Positions 53,551-62,052 of a stretch of 64,000 bases of DNA are shown in pieces. Position numbers and translations under genes: made by a program. This DNA is from Streptomyces pseudovenezuelae. Its GTDB lineage: Bacteria; Actinomycetota; Actinomycetes; Streptomycetales; Streptomycetaceae. Position 1 is the stretch's first letter, and each line of letters starts with the position of its first letter. The stretch spans positions 119,212 to 183,211 of the forward strand of contig NZ_JARXVH010000018.1 of the NCBI RefSeq assembly GCF_029892565.1, given 5' to 3'. The notes under the pieces were generated by a model, which did no database searches, had not been told where the DNA came from, and saw only the letters and a program-made list of their open reading frames with translations.

Positions 53551-55869
53551 TCAGGCCCCGGGCAGTTCCTCACGGACCGTACGGGCGGCGGCGACCAGGT
53601 TCTCCAGCGAGGCACGCGTCTCCGGCCAACCGCGGGTCTTCAGGCCGCAGTCGGGATTGACCCAGAGCCGCTCGGCGGGAATGGCCTTGAGCCCGGTGCG
53701 CAGCAGATCGGCCGCTTCCTCCGTGCTCGGTACCCGCGGTGAGTGGATGTCGTACACGCCCGGTCCCGCCTCGCGCGGATAGCCGTGGGCGGCGAGTTCA
53801 CGCGCGACCTGCCTGTGGGAGCGGGCGGCTTCCAGGCTGATGACGTCCGCGTCGAGGTCGTCGATGGCCTGGACGATGTCCCCGAACTCGGCGTAGCACA
53901 TGTGGGTGTGGATCTGCGTGTCCGGTCGCACTCCGCCCGTGCTGAGCCGGAAGGCCTCCGTGGCCCACGCCAGGTAGGCAGGACGGTCGGCCGTGCGCAG
54001 CGGGAGTGTCTCGCGCAGGGCGGGCTCGTCGACCTGGATGACCGAAGTCCCGGCCGCCTCAAGGTCGTTGACCTCCTCGCGCAGGGCGAGGGCGACCTGG
54101 CGGGCGGTGTCGCCGAGCGGCTGGTCGTCACGGACGAAGGACCAGGCGAGCATGGTGACCGGGCCGGTGAGCATGCCCTTGACCGGGCGCGAGGTGAGGG
54201 ACTGGGCGTACGTCGTCCAGCGCACCGTCATCGGCTCGGGGCGGGAGATGTCGCCGGCCAGGATCGGCGGACGGACGTGACGGGTGCCGTAGGACTGCAC
54301 CCAGCCGTGCTGCGTGGCCAGGTACCCCGTGAGCTGCTCGGCGAAGTACTGGACCATGTCGTTGCGTTCGGCCTCGCCGTGCACGAGGACGTCCAGACCG
54401 GTCTTCTCCTGGAAGGAGATCACTTCCTGGATCTCGGCTTTGATGCGCTCCTCGTACCCGGCCGTGTCGATCCGGCCCGCCCGCAGGTCCGCGCGGGCGG
54501 TGCGCAGTTCACCGGTCTGCGGGAAGGAACCGATCGTGGTGGTCGGCAGCAGCGGCAGACCGAGGTGGGCGCGCTGGGCCGTGGCGCGTTCGGTGTACGC
54601 CTGGGAGCGGCGGGCGTCGGTCTCCGTGACGGCGGCGGCTCGGGCCCGTACCGCCGGGTCGTTCGTGATCGGCGAGCCCGTGCGGGAGGCCAGGTTCGCG
54701 CGGTTGGCGGCGAGTTCGGCGGCGATCGTGTCGGTGCCCTGGGCGAGGCCCTTGGCGAGGGTGACGATCTCGGCCGTCTTCTGCTTCGCGAACGCGAGCC
54801 AGCGCAGGATCTGCGGCTCGATGTCCCGCTCCCGGGCGGAGTCGAGCGGCACGTGCAGCAGCGAGCAGGAGGCCGACACGTCGACCCGGTCGGCGAGACC
54901 GAGCAGGGTGCCGAGGGTGGCGAGGGACGCCGACAGGTCGTTGACCCAGATGTTGCGGCCGTTGACCACACCGGCGACCAGACGCTTGCCGGGCAGTCCG
55001 CCCACGGCCGCCAGCGCGTCCAGGTTGGCCGCGGCGGCCTCGGCGAAGTCCAGGGCGAGCCCCTCGACCGGCGCCTTGGCCAGCACCGGCAGCGCGTCGC
55101 CGAGCCGGTCGAAGTACGAGGCGACCAGGAGCTTCGGCCGGTCGATGAGGCCGCCGAGGTCACGATAGGTGCGCGTTGCGGCGTTCAGCTCGGCCGGAGT
55201 GCGGTCCTGGACCAGGACGGGCTCGTCCAGCTGCACCCATTCGGCGCCCGCCGCGCGCAGGTCGGCGAGGACCTCGGCGTACACCGGCAGCAGTCGGTCG
55301 AGAAGGGTGAGCGGGTCGAAGTCCGCCGGCACACCCGGGGCGGGCTTGGCCAGCAGGAGGTAGGTGACCGGCCCGACCAGCACCGGGCGGGCGCTCAGCC
55401 CGAGGGCGAGGGCCTCCTTCACCTCCGCGACCTGCTTGGTCGAGTCGGCCGTGAAGACGGTGTCGGGCCCCAACTCGGGAACGAGGTAGTGGTAGTTGGT
55501 GTCGAACCACTTCGTCATCTCCAGCGGCGCCACGTCCTGGGTGCCGCGCGCCATGGCGAAGTAGCCGTCCAGGGCGTCCGCCTCGACGGCGCCGCGGTGA
55601 CGGGCGGGGATCGCGCCGACCATGACGGTGGTGTCGAGGACGTGGTCGTAGTACGAGAAGTCGCCGGTCGGCACCTCGTCGACGCCGGCCTCCGCCAGCT
55701 CCTGCCAGTTGGTGCGACGCAGTTCGGCGGCCGTGGAGCGCAGGGCGTCGGCGGTGACGCGGCCCTTCCAGTAGCCCTCGATCGCCTTCTTCAGTTCCCG
55801 GTTCGGGCCCTGGCGGGGGTAGCCGTACACGGTGGCCCGCGCTGCCGCGGCTGCGGTCATGGTGGTCAC
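53551..55869 (-). CDS. metE: Cobalamin-independent methionine synthase
   Basis: A 772-residue MetE, of normal length. The N-terminal barrel starts VYGYPRQGPNRELKKAIEGY; the C-terminal catalytic barrel has zinc ligands in HTHMCYAEFGD (His and Cys) and WVNPDCGLKTRGW (Cys), plus VHGEAERNDMVQYF. It transfers a methyl from 5-methyl-THF triglutamate to homocysteine. The GTG start at 55869 has AAGGAG six bases before it; an ATG follows three codons later. A cobalamin riboswitch lies upstream. Confidence 0.95.
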   Translation of the reverse strand: MTTMTAAAAARATVYGYPRQGPNRELKKAIEGYWKGRVTADALRSTAAELRRTNWQELAEAGVDEVPTGDFSYYDHVLDTTVMVGAIPARHRGAVEADALDGYFAMARGTQDVAPLEMTKWFDTNYHYLVPELGPDTVFTADSTKQVAEVKEALALGLSARPVLVGPVTYLLLAKPAPGVPADFDPLTLLDRLLPVYAEVLADLRAAGAEWVQLDEPVLVQDRTPAELNAATRTYRDLGGLIDRPKLLVASYFDRLGDALPVLAKAPVEGLALDFAEAAAANLDALAAVGGLPGKRLVAGVVNGRNIWVNDLSASLATLGTLLGLADRVDVSASCSLLHVPLDSARERDIEPQILRWLAFAKQKTAEIVTLAKGLAQGTDTIAAELAANRANLASRTGSPITNDPAVRARAAAVTETDARRSQAYTERATAQRAHLGLPLLPTTTIGSFPQTGELRTARADLRAGRIDTAGYEERIKAEIQEVISFQEKTGLDVLVHGEAERNDMVQYFAEQLTGYLATQHGWVQSYGTRHVRPPILAGDISRPEPMTVRWTTYAQSLTSRPVKGMLTGPVTMLAWSFVRDDQPLGDTARQVALALREEVNDLEAAGTSVIQVDEPALRETLPLRTADRPAYLAWATEAFRLSTGGVRPDTQIHTHMCYAEFGDIVQAIDDLDADVISLEAARSHRQVARELAAHGYPREAGPGVYDIHSPRVPSTEEAADLLRTGLKAIPAERLWVNPDCGLKTRGWPETRASLENLVAAARTVREELPGA

Positions 55870-56049
55870 GGAGATCTCCTTCGCGAGATGGATCCCTGAG
55901 ATCCCGGCGACGTGACGCGAGCGCGAAGGGTGACGAACCGGACGGTCACGACCTCGCGCGGCAGGTGGTACCGCGCGGTCGTCCGCCTGGTATGTACGCC
56001 GACCCGCCCACGAGGTCACCGGGATGTCCGCGCACGAATCGGCCGTACG

Positions 56050-56245
56050 CGGGCAGTTGGCAGGTCTTCGGACTCGCGGGCACGTCCTCCGGTCTCCCGG
56101 CGGACTCCTACTGGCCGTCGCTTCCCAAGCCCTGCGTGGGCCCAGTGCGTATGACGGCGGTCGTTCCCGCTCACCGCTGCGGGGCAGTCCCGGATTCCCA
56201 CCGGGTTCCCTCTTGCGACGCATCCCGCCTGGCGGACGGGGCGAA
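56050..56245 (-). ncRNA. Cobalamin riboswitch upstream of metE
   Basis: On the minus strand the order is AAGAGGGAACCCGGTGGGA, then GGGACTGCCCCGCAGCGGTG, and finally a paired segment ending in CGAAGACCTGCCAAC. These are standard conserved elements of the cobalamin (B12) riboswitch. It represses the B12-independent synthase when cobalamin is available. Boundaries are approximate. Confidence 0.9.
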
Positions 56246-56336
56246 CCAGCTGCACCGGCCAGCCTACGGGGTGCCGCGTCGGAGGGAGCCGCCACGTCCA
56301 CCATCCGGATGGTGAGTTGGACCGCCCGAGACCGGA

Positions 56337-56417
56337 TCAGCCCTGGTCGTAGCCGTGGAACCCGTGCCGGCCGGACTTCCGCCCGAGCAGACCCGCCTCG
56401 ACCATCCGCTGGAGGCG
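56337..56417 (-). pseudogene. 3-hydroxyacyl-CoA dehydrogenase C-terminal remnant
   Basis: The minus strand reads RLQRMVEAGLLGRKSGRHGF then HGYDQG and a stop at 56337-56339. The pattern 'LqrMVeaGlLGrKsGrGFy.Y' closes 3-hydroxybutyryl-CoA dehydrogenases. The other 250 residues are missing. It abuts a remnant of another gene on the opposite strand. Confidence 0.5.
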
Positions 56418-56590
56418 AACCCGGCAAGACCTTCGCCATCGGCCTCGGTTGCGAGATCCGCCACGCCCACCGGCTCTGCGAACGCCTCGACTGCCCCCAG
56501 CGCGCGGTACCTGCTCTGGGCCGACCCTTGCGGATCGACCCCAACAGCAGTGCGTTCGTGCCGTATCCGGTGGCAGACCCCGCCGGTTGA
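56418..56590 (+). pseudogene. Short-chain fatty acyl regulator (ScfR-type) C-terminal remnant
   Basis: The plus-strand frame ends with FAIGLGCEIRHAHRLCERLD followed by CPQRAVPALGRPLRIDPNSS and a stop at 56588. This matches the C-terminal DUF2083/ScfR domain of XRE-family regulators with a metallopeptidase-like domain, but about 25 residues between HAHR and CERxDC are missing. No N-terminal part exists upstream; the neighbour is a remnant of an unrelated gene. Confidence 0.5.
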
Positions 56591-56619
56591 ACCCCTCCGT
56601 GCGGGAGAGGGCGGAGCTA

Positions 56620-58785
56620 TCAGCTTGTGAGGACGACGAGTTGCTGGGTCGCGCGGGTCATCGCGACATAGTGGTCGACCGCTCCTTCGATGCCCTCGCC
56701 GAACTTCTCGGGGTCGACCAGGACGACCAGATCGAACTCAAGGCCCTTCGACAGCTCCGGAGTCAGCGAGCGGACGCGGGACGTCGCCCGGAACGTGGGA
56801 TCGCCGATGACGCACGCGATCCCGTCGTCGTGTGCGTCGAGCCAGGTGTCCAGGACCGAGGTCAGATCCGAGGCGGGTCCGTGGACGACGGGGATGCCGC
56901 TGCTGCGGATGGAGGTCGGCACGTTGGCGTCCGGGAGCGCGGCCCGGATGACCGGCTCGGCCTCCGCCATGACCTCTTCCGGCGTCCGGTAGTTGATGCT
57001 CAGGGAGGCCACGTCGATCCGGTTGAGCCCGATCCGTTCGAGCCGTTCCTGCCAGGACTCCGTGAACCCGTGCCTGGCCTGTGCGCGGTCCCCGACGATG
57101 GTGAAGCTGCGGGACGGACACCGCAGCAGCAGCATCTGCCACTCCGCGTCGGTCAGTTCCTGCGCCTCGTCCACGACGACGTGCGCGAACGGGCCGGCCA
57201 GCAAGTCCGGGTCGACGGTGGTCAGTTCGGCCTCGTCGACCAGGCTGACCTGGGCGTCCTCGCCGCGCAGCATCTTCACCAGACCGATGCCCTCGTCACC
57301 GTCGTCGCCCGAGGTGGCCACGGCCTCGATCAGGTTGTCGACGACCTGGGTCATGCGTTCGCGCTGGGCGGCCAGGACGGCCTTGTGCCGACGCTCTCGC
57401 CGCGCCGACTCCGGGTCGCCGAGCCGCTGTCGCGCCGCGTCCAGGAACGGCAGGTCGGACACCGTCCAGGCCTGCGCCTCCGCCCGCTGCAGCTTCTGGA
57501 CGTCGTCGCGGTCGAGCCAGGGAGCGCACATCCGCAGATAGGCGGGGACCGTCCACAGGTCGCCGACCAGATCGGTCGCTTCGAGCAGCGGCCACGCCCG
57601 GTTGAAGGCCGTGAGCAGCACCCTGTTCTGCAGCAGCGACTTGCGCAGCAGGGCGGTCGGGGCGTCGCCCTCGTGCTTGTCCATCAGGATCGTGAGCAGC
57701 TCCTCCCAGACCTGCTCGCGGGCCTCGTTGTGCGGAGTTCCGGGTTCCGCCGCATCGAACGCCACGGCCCAGTCATCGGCGCTCAGCGGGATGTCGGACC
57801 AGTGGGTGGTGACCGTCATCCCCTTGGCGGGCGGGTCCTCGTAGAACCTGACGGCCTTCTCGATCGCCTTCACCAGGTCCGCGGACGACTTGAGGGCGGC
57901 CACGTCAGGGTCGCTCTCGACCGCCGCCGCCGCTCCCTCGGCGACGAGGTCCCGCAGGATGCAGGTCTGCACGCCCTCCTCGCCGAGGCTGGGGAGGACG
58001 TCGGAGACGTATTCCAGGTAGGGCCGGTGCGGGCCGACGAAGAGCACCCCGCCCCGGCGGTGACCGAGCCGGGGGTCGGAGTAGAGGAGGTAGGCGGAGC
58101 GGTGCAGGGCGACCACGGTCTTGCCCGTACCCGGACCGCCGTCGACGACGAGCGTGCCGCGGGATCCCGCGCGGATGATGGCGTCCTGGTCGGCCTGGAT
58201 GGTGCCGAGCACGTCCCGCATCCGCGACGACCGGTTGCTCCCGAGGCTCGCGATGAACGCGGACTGGTCGTCGAGCGCGGCGTGCCCCGCGAACCCGTCC
58301 GAGGTGAACACCTCGTCCCAGTAGTCGCTGATCCGGCCGTCGGTCCAGCGATACCTGCGGCGGCTCGCCAGTCCCATCGGATTGGCGTGGGTGGCGCCGA
58401 AGAACGGCTCGGCGGCGGGGGAGCGCCAGTCGAGCAGCAGCCGCCGGCCCGTGCTGTCCGTGAGGCCGAGGCGTCCGACGTACACGGGCTCGGAGCCGTC
58501 CGCGACGACCATGTGCCCGAGACACAGGTCCAGGCCGAAGCGGCGCAGGGTGCGCAGGCGGGCGGTCAGCCGGTGGACCTCGGTGTCCCGGTCCATCGCC
58601 TCCCGGCCCAGGCCGCCGGGCGCCTTGCGCGCGGCGTCGAGGCGCTCGGTCAGCTCGGCGATCGACTCCTTGAGGCACTCCGCGATGGCCGCGAAGTGCT
58701 GCTCGTCACCGGAGATCAGGGCCGGGTCGGCTTTGGCGGAGAGGCGGTCGGGAAGGTCGAACGCACTGGTGGTGAGGGGGTTCAC
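56620..58785 (-). CDS. helR: HelR-type RNA polymerase-displacing helicase-like ATPase
   Basis: A 721-residue UvrD-like motor protein. Walker A is VDGGPGTGKTVVALHRS (about residue 190), Walker B is HVVVDEAQELTDAEW, and later motifs include SFTIVGDRAQARHGF, SINYRTPEEV and VAMTRATQQLVVL. A helical N-terminus precedes the motor, as in HelD-family proteins that bind RNA polymerase. HelR of Streptomyces ejects rifamycin-bound RNA polymerase and gives rifamycin tolerance. Here it follows a glycosyltransferase, with 80 bp between. The GTG at 58785 has GGAG eight bases upstream; length fits HelR. Confidence 0.82.
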   Translation of the reverse strand: MNPLTTSAFDLPDRLSAKADPALISGDEQHFAAIAECLKESIAELTERLDAARKAPGGLGREAMDRDTEVHRLTARLRTLRRFGLDLCLGHMVVADGSEPVYVGRLGLTDSTGRRLLLDWRSPAAEPFFGATHANPMGLASRRRYRWTDGRISDYWDEVFTSDGFAGHAALDDQSAFIASLGSNRSSRMRDVLGTIQADQDAIIRAGSRGTLVVDGGPGTGKTVVALHRSAYLLYSDPRLGHRRGGVLFVGPHRPYLEYVSDVLPSLGEEGVQTCILRDLVAEGAAAAVESDPDVAALKSSADLVKAIEKAVRFYEDPPAKGMTVTTHWSDIPLSADDWAVAFDAAEPGTPHNEAREQVWEELLTILMDKHEGDAPTALLRKSLLQNRVLLTAFNRAWPLLEATDLVGDLWTVPAYLRMCAPWLDRDDVQKLQRAEAQAWTVSDLPFLDAARQRLGDPESARRERRHKAVLAAQRERMTQVVDNLIEAVATSGDDGDEGIGLVKMLRGEDAQVSLVDEAELTTVDPDLLAGPFAHVVVDEAQELTDAEWQMLLLRCPSRSFTIVGDRAQARHGFTESWQERLERIGLNRIDVASLSINYRTPEEVMAEAEPVIRAALPDANVPTSIRSSGIPVVHGPASDLTSVLDTWLDAHDDGIACVIGDPTFRATSRVRSLTPELSKGLEFDLVVLVDPEKFGEGIEGAVDHYVAMTRATQQLVVLTS

Positions 58786-58865
58786 GTCGTTGGCTCCGAG
58801 GCTCCGAAGATGAGATGTGGCTGGGCGTCGGCTCGACGGTCCCATGGGGTTGGCGCCGATGTGGT

Positions 58866-60107
58866 TCACGCGGACACGGGCGGTTTCTCCCGGCCGACCG
58901 CCTCGAACAGCAGCTTCGCTGCCACCGTGGTCCCGTCGGTGCGGATCGTGGTGGCCACGTCGGTCGCCCGCGTACGGGTCCCAGGATCCAGGGCCGTCCT
59001 GAGGGCGGCCGACAGCGACTCGTACGTCGGTGTCGGACCCTCGTGCGCCGCGCCGATCCCCAGGTCGGCGACCCGGCGGCCCCAGTACGGCTGGTCCACG
59101 ATCTGGGGAACGACCACCTGCGGCGCACCGGCCCGCGCCGCGGTCGTCGTCGTACCCGCACCGCCGTGATGCACGGCCGCGGCCACCCGACCGAACAGCG
59201 CCTGCTGGTTGACCTCGCCGACGGCGAAGCAGTCGTCCCGGTCGTCGACGAGCCCCAGATCGGCCCAGCCCTGAGCGACGACGGCACGGCGGCCCTGCGC
59301 GCGCACCGCCTCGACGGCCACCCGGGCGACGTCCTTCGCCTCGCGCATGGGCATGCTGCCGAAGCCCACGTAGACCGGTGCTTCGCCGGCATCCAGGAAC
59401 GCCGTCAACTCGGTCGGCAGCGGGCGTTCGTCCGGGAGGATCCACGCGCCGGTCTGGACGACATCGAGGTCCGCGCACTCCTGCCACGGGCTCAGCACCG
59501 GGTCCGACGCCAGCCACGGCCGGTCGGTGAAGACATGGCCGCGGACGTCGTCCACCGGAGCCTGCCCGATCGCCGTCCGGTGCGCGTTGATCCCTGGACC
59601 GTAGAGCGCGTCGAAGGCGCGGGCGTTCACCTCCCACAGGGCCCGGTTGTCGGTCACATCCGGTGGCAGCGGCCACATCGGCAGCGGGAGCGGCGCGTGG
59701 TGCGGCGACGGCAGCATGGTCGGGAGGTAGCTCACGTACGCGAAGTGGATGCCCAGCCGCTCGGCCACCGACCGCGCGCCGGCCACGGCCGGGACCAGGC
59801 CGGTCGCCACCACCGCGTCACACCCCTCGGCCGCCGCCGCGACCGCCTCGTACTGCGCGGCGACCAGGGCGGCCGCCCGCTGGGGCAGACCCTCCGGCGC
59901 CAGTGGCGCCGACCCGGTCACCAGCGCGCGCACCGGCTCGGCGGCCGGCACCAGCTCCACGCCGACACCGGCCAGCAGCTTCGCGAACTCCTCGTCCGCC
60001 GGCGCGCACACCCGCACCTCCGCGCCGAGCTCCCGCAACCGCACGGCGAACGCCGCCATCGGCTGGACATCACCGCGCGACCCATACGTCGACAACAGCA
60101 CACGCAC
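58866..60107 (-). CDS. rgt: Rifamycin glycosyltransferase-like enzyme
   Basis: A 413-residue MGT-family (GT1) glycosyltransferase. The N-terminal motif STYGSRGDVQPMAAFAVRLR and the C-terminal nucleotide-sugar signature VHHGGAGTTTTAARAGAPQV (with VPQIVDQPYWG) are clear. The family includes Rgt, which glycosylates and inactivates rifamycins. Two context points support it: a perfect palindrome of the rifamycin-associated element type sits in its promoter, and helR follows. Without a search, other macrolide-type acceptors remain possible. Confidence 0.75.
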   Translation of the reverse strand: MRVLLSTYGSRGDVQPMAAFAVRLRELGAEVRVCAPADEEFAKLLAGVGVELVPAAEPVRALVTGSAPLAPEGLPQRAAALVAAQYEAVAAAAEGCDAVVATGLVPAVAGARSVAERLGIHFAYVSYLPTMLPSPHHAPLPLPMWPLPPDVTDNRALWEVNARAFDALYGPGINAHRTAIGQAPVDDVRGHVFTDRPWLASDPVLSPWQECADLDVVQTGAWILPDERPLPTELTAFLDAGEAPVYVGFGSMPMREAKDVARVAVEAVRAQGRRAVVAQGWADLGLVDDRDDCFAVGEVNQQALFGRVAAAVHHGGAGTTTTAARAGAPQVVVPQIVDQPYWGRRVADLGIGAAHEGPTPTYESLSAALRTALDPGTRTRATDVATTIRTDGTTVAAKLLFEAVGREKPPVSA

Positions 60108-60149
60108 TTAGCGACTCCCGTTTTCCGCCCGTTGTGGCCTAGGCCGGAG

Positions 60150-60186
60150 ATTGTGCGGCACGACAGGGGCCTTGCCGCAAGGCCCC
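60150..60186 (-). promoter_or_regulatory. Palindrome (rifamycin-associated element type) in the rgt-helR promoter
   Basis: Positions 60166-60186 form a perfect palindrome: arms GGGGCCTTGC and GCAAGGCCCC around one base. On the minus strand TTGCGG inside it (60180-60175) and CACAAT (60155-60150) give a promoter with 19-bp spacing. The palindrome resembles the rifamycin-associated element known upstream of rifamycin-inactivating genes and helR in actinobacteria, from memory rather than alignment. Confidence 0.7.
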
Positions 60187-60202
60187 CGGTGCGCTATAGG
60201 TT
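60172..60202 (+). promoter_or_regulatory. Opposite-facing promoter sharing the same palindrome
   Basis: TTGCCG (60172-60177), inside the palindrome, and TAGGTT (60197-60202) or TATAGG (60195-60200) are 19 or 17 bp apart. The 19-bp spacing mirrors that of the minus-strand promoter. It points toward 60209, where a hairpin begins. Confidence 0.4.
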
Positions 60203-60208
60203 GTTAGT

Positions 60209-60243
60209 GGCAGGGAGCGCTGGGACCTCCCTGCCTTTGTCTT
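60209..60243 (+). terminator. Intrinsic terminator just after the opposite-facing promoter
   Basis: GGCAGGGAG (60209-60217) pairs with CTCCCTGCC (60227-60235), followed by TTTGTCTT. This is a rare U-tract terminator in high-GC DNA. The only plus-strand promoter candidate before it is the one inside the palindrome, about 10 bp away. Confidence 0.7.
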
Positions 60244-60387
60244 GCGCCGCCTCCGCGCGCCCTGCCCGCCTCCGGTTCCGCATGCTCCCGCCTCCGCTGC
60301 GACCGCCGTCGGCCCTGCGCGTACGGTGTCCAGAAGATCGTCCGTGACCTGCGGGCCCACCGGCTTCTGGAAGGAACCAAGGAGACC

Positions 60388-61437
60388 ATGCGCGAATCCG
60401 TGCTGCTGACCACCGTCGGCCGGGCCGCCCACATCACACTCAACCGCCCGAAGGCCATCAACGCCCTCGATCACGCGATGGTCCGCCGCATCGACGAGGC
60501 ACTGACGGCTTGGGAGTTCGACCCCGCGGTGGAGACCGTGGTCATCACGGGTGCGGGCGAGCGGGGACTGTGCGCGGGCGGTGACATCCGGGTCGTCCAC
60601 GACGACGCCCGTGACGGCGACGGTACCGCGTCGGCCGCCTTCTGGCGGGACGAGTACCACCTGAACGCCCGTATCGCGCGCTACCCCAAGCCGTACGTCG
60701 CCGTCATGGACGGGATCGTGATGGGCGGCGGGGTCGGCATCTCGGCGCACGGGAGTGTCCGCGTGGTCACTGAACGCTCGCGGGTGGCCATGCCGGAGAC
60801 GGGCATCGGGTTCGTGCCGGATGTGGGCGGCACGTACCTCCTCGCCCGTGTCCCGGGAGAACTGGGCACCCACCTTGCCTTGACGGGCGCGCAGATCGGG
60901 GCCGGGGACGCCCTGCTGTGCGGCCTCGCCGATCACTACGTCCCCTCTGATTCGCTCGCGCGCTTCGTCGAGGATCTGGCCGAGCTGCCTGTCCGGGAAG
61001 CGTTGGATCGTCACGTACTGCCTTCGCCGGAGGGGGAGTTGGCGGGTCGGCGGGAGTGGATCGACTCCTGCTACGCCGCCGAGACGGTGGAGGAGATCGT
61101 GGACCGGCTGCTTGCGCAGGGTGACCCGGCCGCGAAGGAGGCGGCGGAGACGCTGCTCACCAAGTCGCCCACCGCGCTCAAGGTCACCCTCGCCGCCATG
61201 CGCCGAGCACGGCAACTCGGCACGCTGGAGCGGGTGTTGGACCAGGAGTACCGCGTCTCCTGTGCCGCCCTCACCGCACCCGATCTGGTGGAGGGCATCC
61301 GCGCCCAGGTCATCGACAAGGACCGCAACCCGCGTTGGTCACCGGCCACCCTCGCCGAGGTGAGCGACGCCGACGTGGAGCGCTTCTTCGAGCCACTCGG
61401 CGAGCGGGAACTCGGGCTCGCCGCGCCGCGTACGTGA
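60388..61437 (+). CDS. Enoyl-CoA hydratase/isomerase family, 3-hydroxyisobutyryl-CoA hydrolase type
   Basis: A 349-residue crotonase-fold protein. The oxyanion-hole motifs are GAGERGLCAGGDIR and MDGIVMGGGVGISAHG, and the region AMPETGIGFVPDVGGTYLLAR holds the catalytic Glu and Asp typical of 3-hydroxyisobutyryl-CoA hydrolase in valine breakdown. Length (about 350) fits that group rather than the 260-residue enoyl-CoA hydratases. The ATG follows AAGGAG. Confidence 0.88.
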   Translation: MRESVLLTTVGRAAHITLNRPKAINALDHAMVRRIDEALTAWEFDPAVETVVITGAGERGLCAGGDIRVVHDDARDGDGTASAAFWRDEYHLNARIARYPKPYVAVMDGIVMGGGVGISAHGSVRVVTERSRVAMPETGIGFVPDVGGTYLLARVPGELGTHLALTGAQIGAGDALLCGLADHYVPSDSLARFVEDLAELPVREALDRHVLPSPEGELAGRREWIDSCYAAETVEEIVDRLLAQGDPAAKEAAETLLTKSPTALKVTLAAMRRARQLGTLERVLDQEYRVSCAALTAPDLVEGIRAQVIDKDRNPRWSPATLAEVSDADVERFFEPLGERELGLAAPRT

Positions 61438-61452
61438 CCCGACCTGGGGGGC

Positions 61453-62019
61453 ATGGATGTGGCGGACCGACTGGGACATCGGGATCGGGAGGCGACCGGC
61501 TCCTCGACGCCTGGGCCGTCCGCGTCCGGAGGGTCGTCCGTGTCCGGCGATTCGGTGGCGTCCTCATCGGGACGCGGGGCGGGTGCCGGGCCAACGGAGG
61601 TGTCGTCGAGTCCTTCCTCGACCGCGCCGGCGACTCCGCAACCCGAGGCGTACTCCCAACAGAGGCTGGACGAGCAGAACTCGCTGAGTCTCAAGGAGCC
61701 GGTCGAGCAGGAGAACCGCAAGGGGGACATCCGCTTCGTCTGCAAGGCGATCGGCTGCGCGCTGGAGAGCGACACCAGCGTGATCGTCCAGTTGCTCGGC
61801 AAGCCGGGAGGCAGCCTCGATTCCTGCCGTCTCCTCCTTTCCGGAGCCAAGGTCCACAGCTTCTCGCTGAGCGCGGCGGCTGCCGGCAGCGAGTTCTGTG
61901 TCAAGGACTCCTCCGGAGACATCGCGCTGCTCACGGTCCAAATCAAGTCGACCGCGCTGTGGGACACACCCGGGGTCAGCTTCTTGATGGCGGACATGAC
62001 GGTGTGGCGGAAGGTCTAG
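61453..62019 (+). CDS. Small Ser/Pro-rich protein of unknown function
   Basis: A 188-residue protein. The first 75 residues are a low-complexity Ser/Gly/Pro stretch; the rest (SQQRLDEQNSLSLKEPVEQE onward) is a folded region with three Cys (VCKAIGCALES, LDSCRLLLSG, EFCVKDSSGD) and ends in ADMTVWRKV. I recall similar tails after a transmembrane segment in actinobacterial proteins, so this may be a shortened derivative that has lost its membrane anchor. No function can be given. Confidence 0.55.
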   Translation: MDVADRLGHRDREATGSSTPGPSASGGSSVSGDSVASSSGRGAGAGPTEVSSSPSSTAPATPQPEAYSQQRLDEQNSLSLKEPVEQENRKGDIRFVCKAIGCALESDTSVIVQLLGKPGGSLDSCRLLLSGAKVHSFSLSAAAAGSEFCVKDSSGDIALLTVQIKSTALWDTPGVSFLMADMTVWRKV

Positions 62020-62052
62020 GACGGCCGGGCCGCGGCCACCACTCCACAGCAT

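Noticed and set aside
53743..55899. A 718-codon plus-strand frame
   Set aside because: Entirely antisense to metE, which has all zinc ligands and normal length.
53551..56544. Longer metE start far upstream
   Set aside because: The upstream frame passes through the cobalamin riboswitch; the GTG at 55869 has a strong ribosome site.
56620..59676. Longer helicase frame reaching into the glycosyltransferase gene
   Set aside because: Homologous sequence begins at 58785 with a ribosome site; the extension is antiframe to a gene with clear GT motifs.
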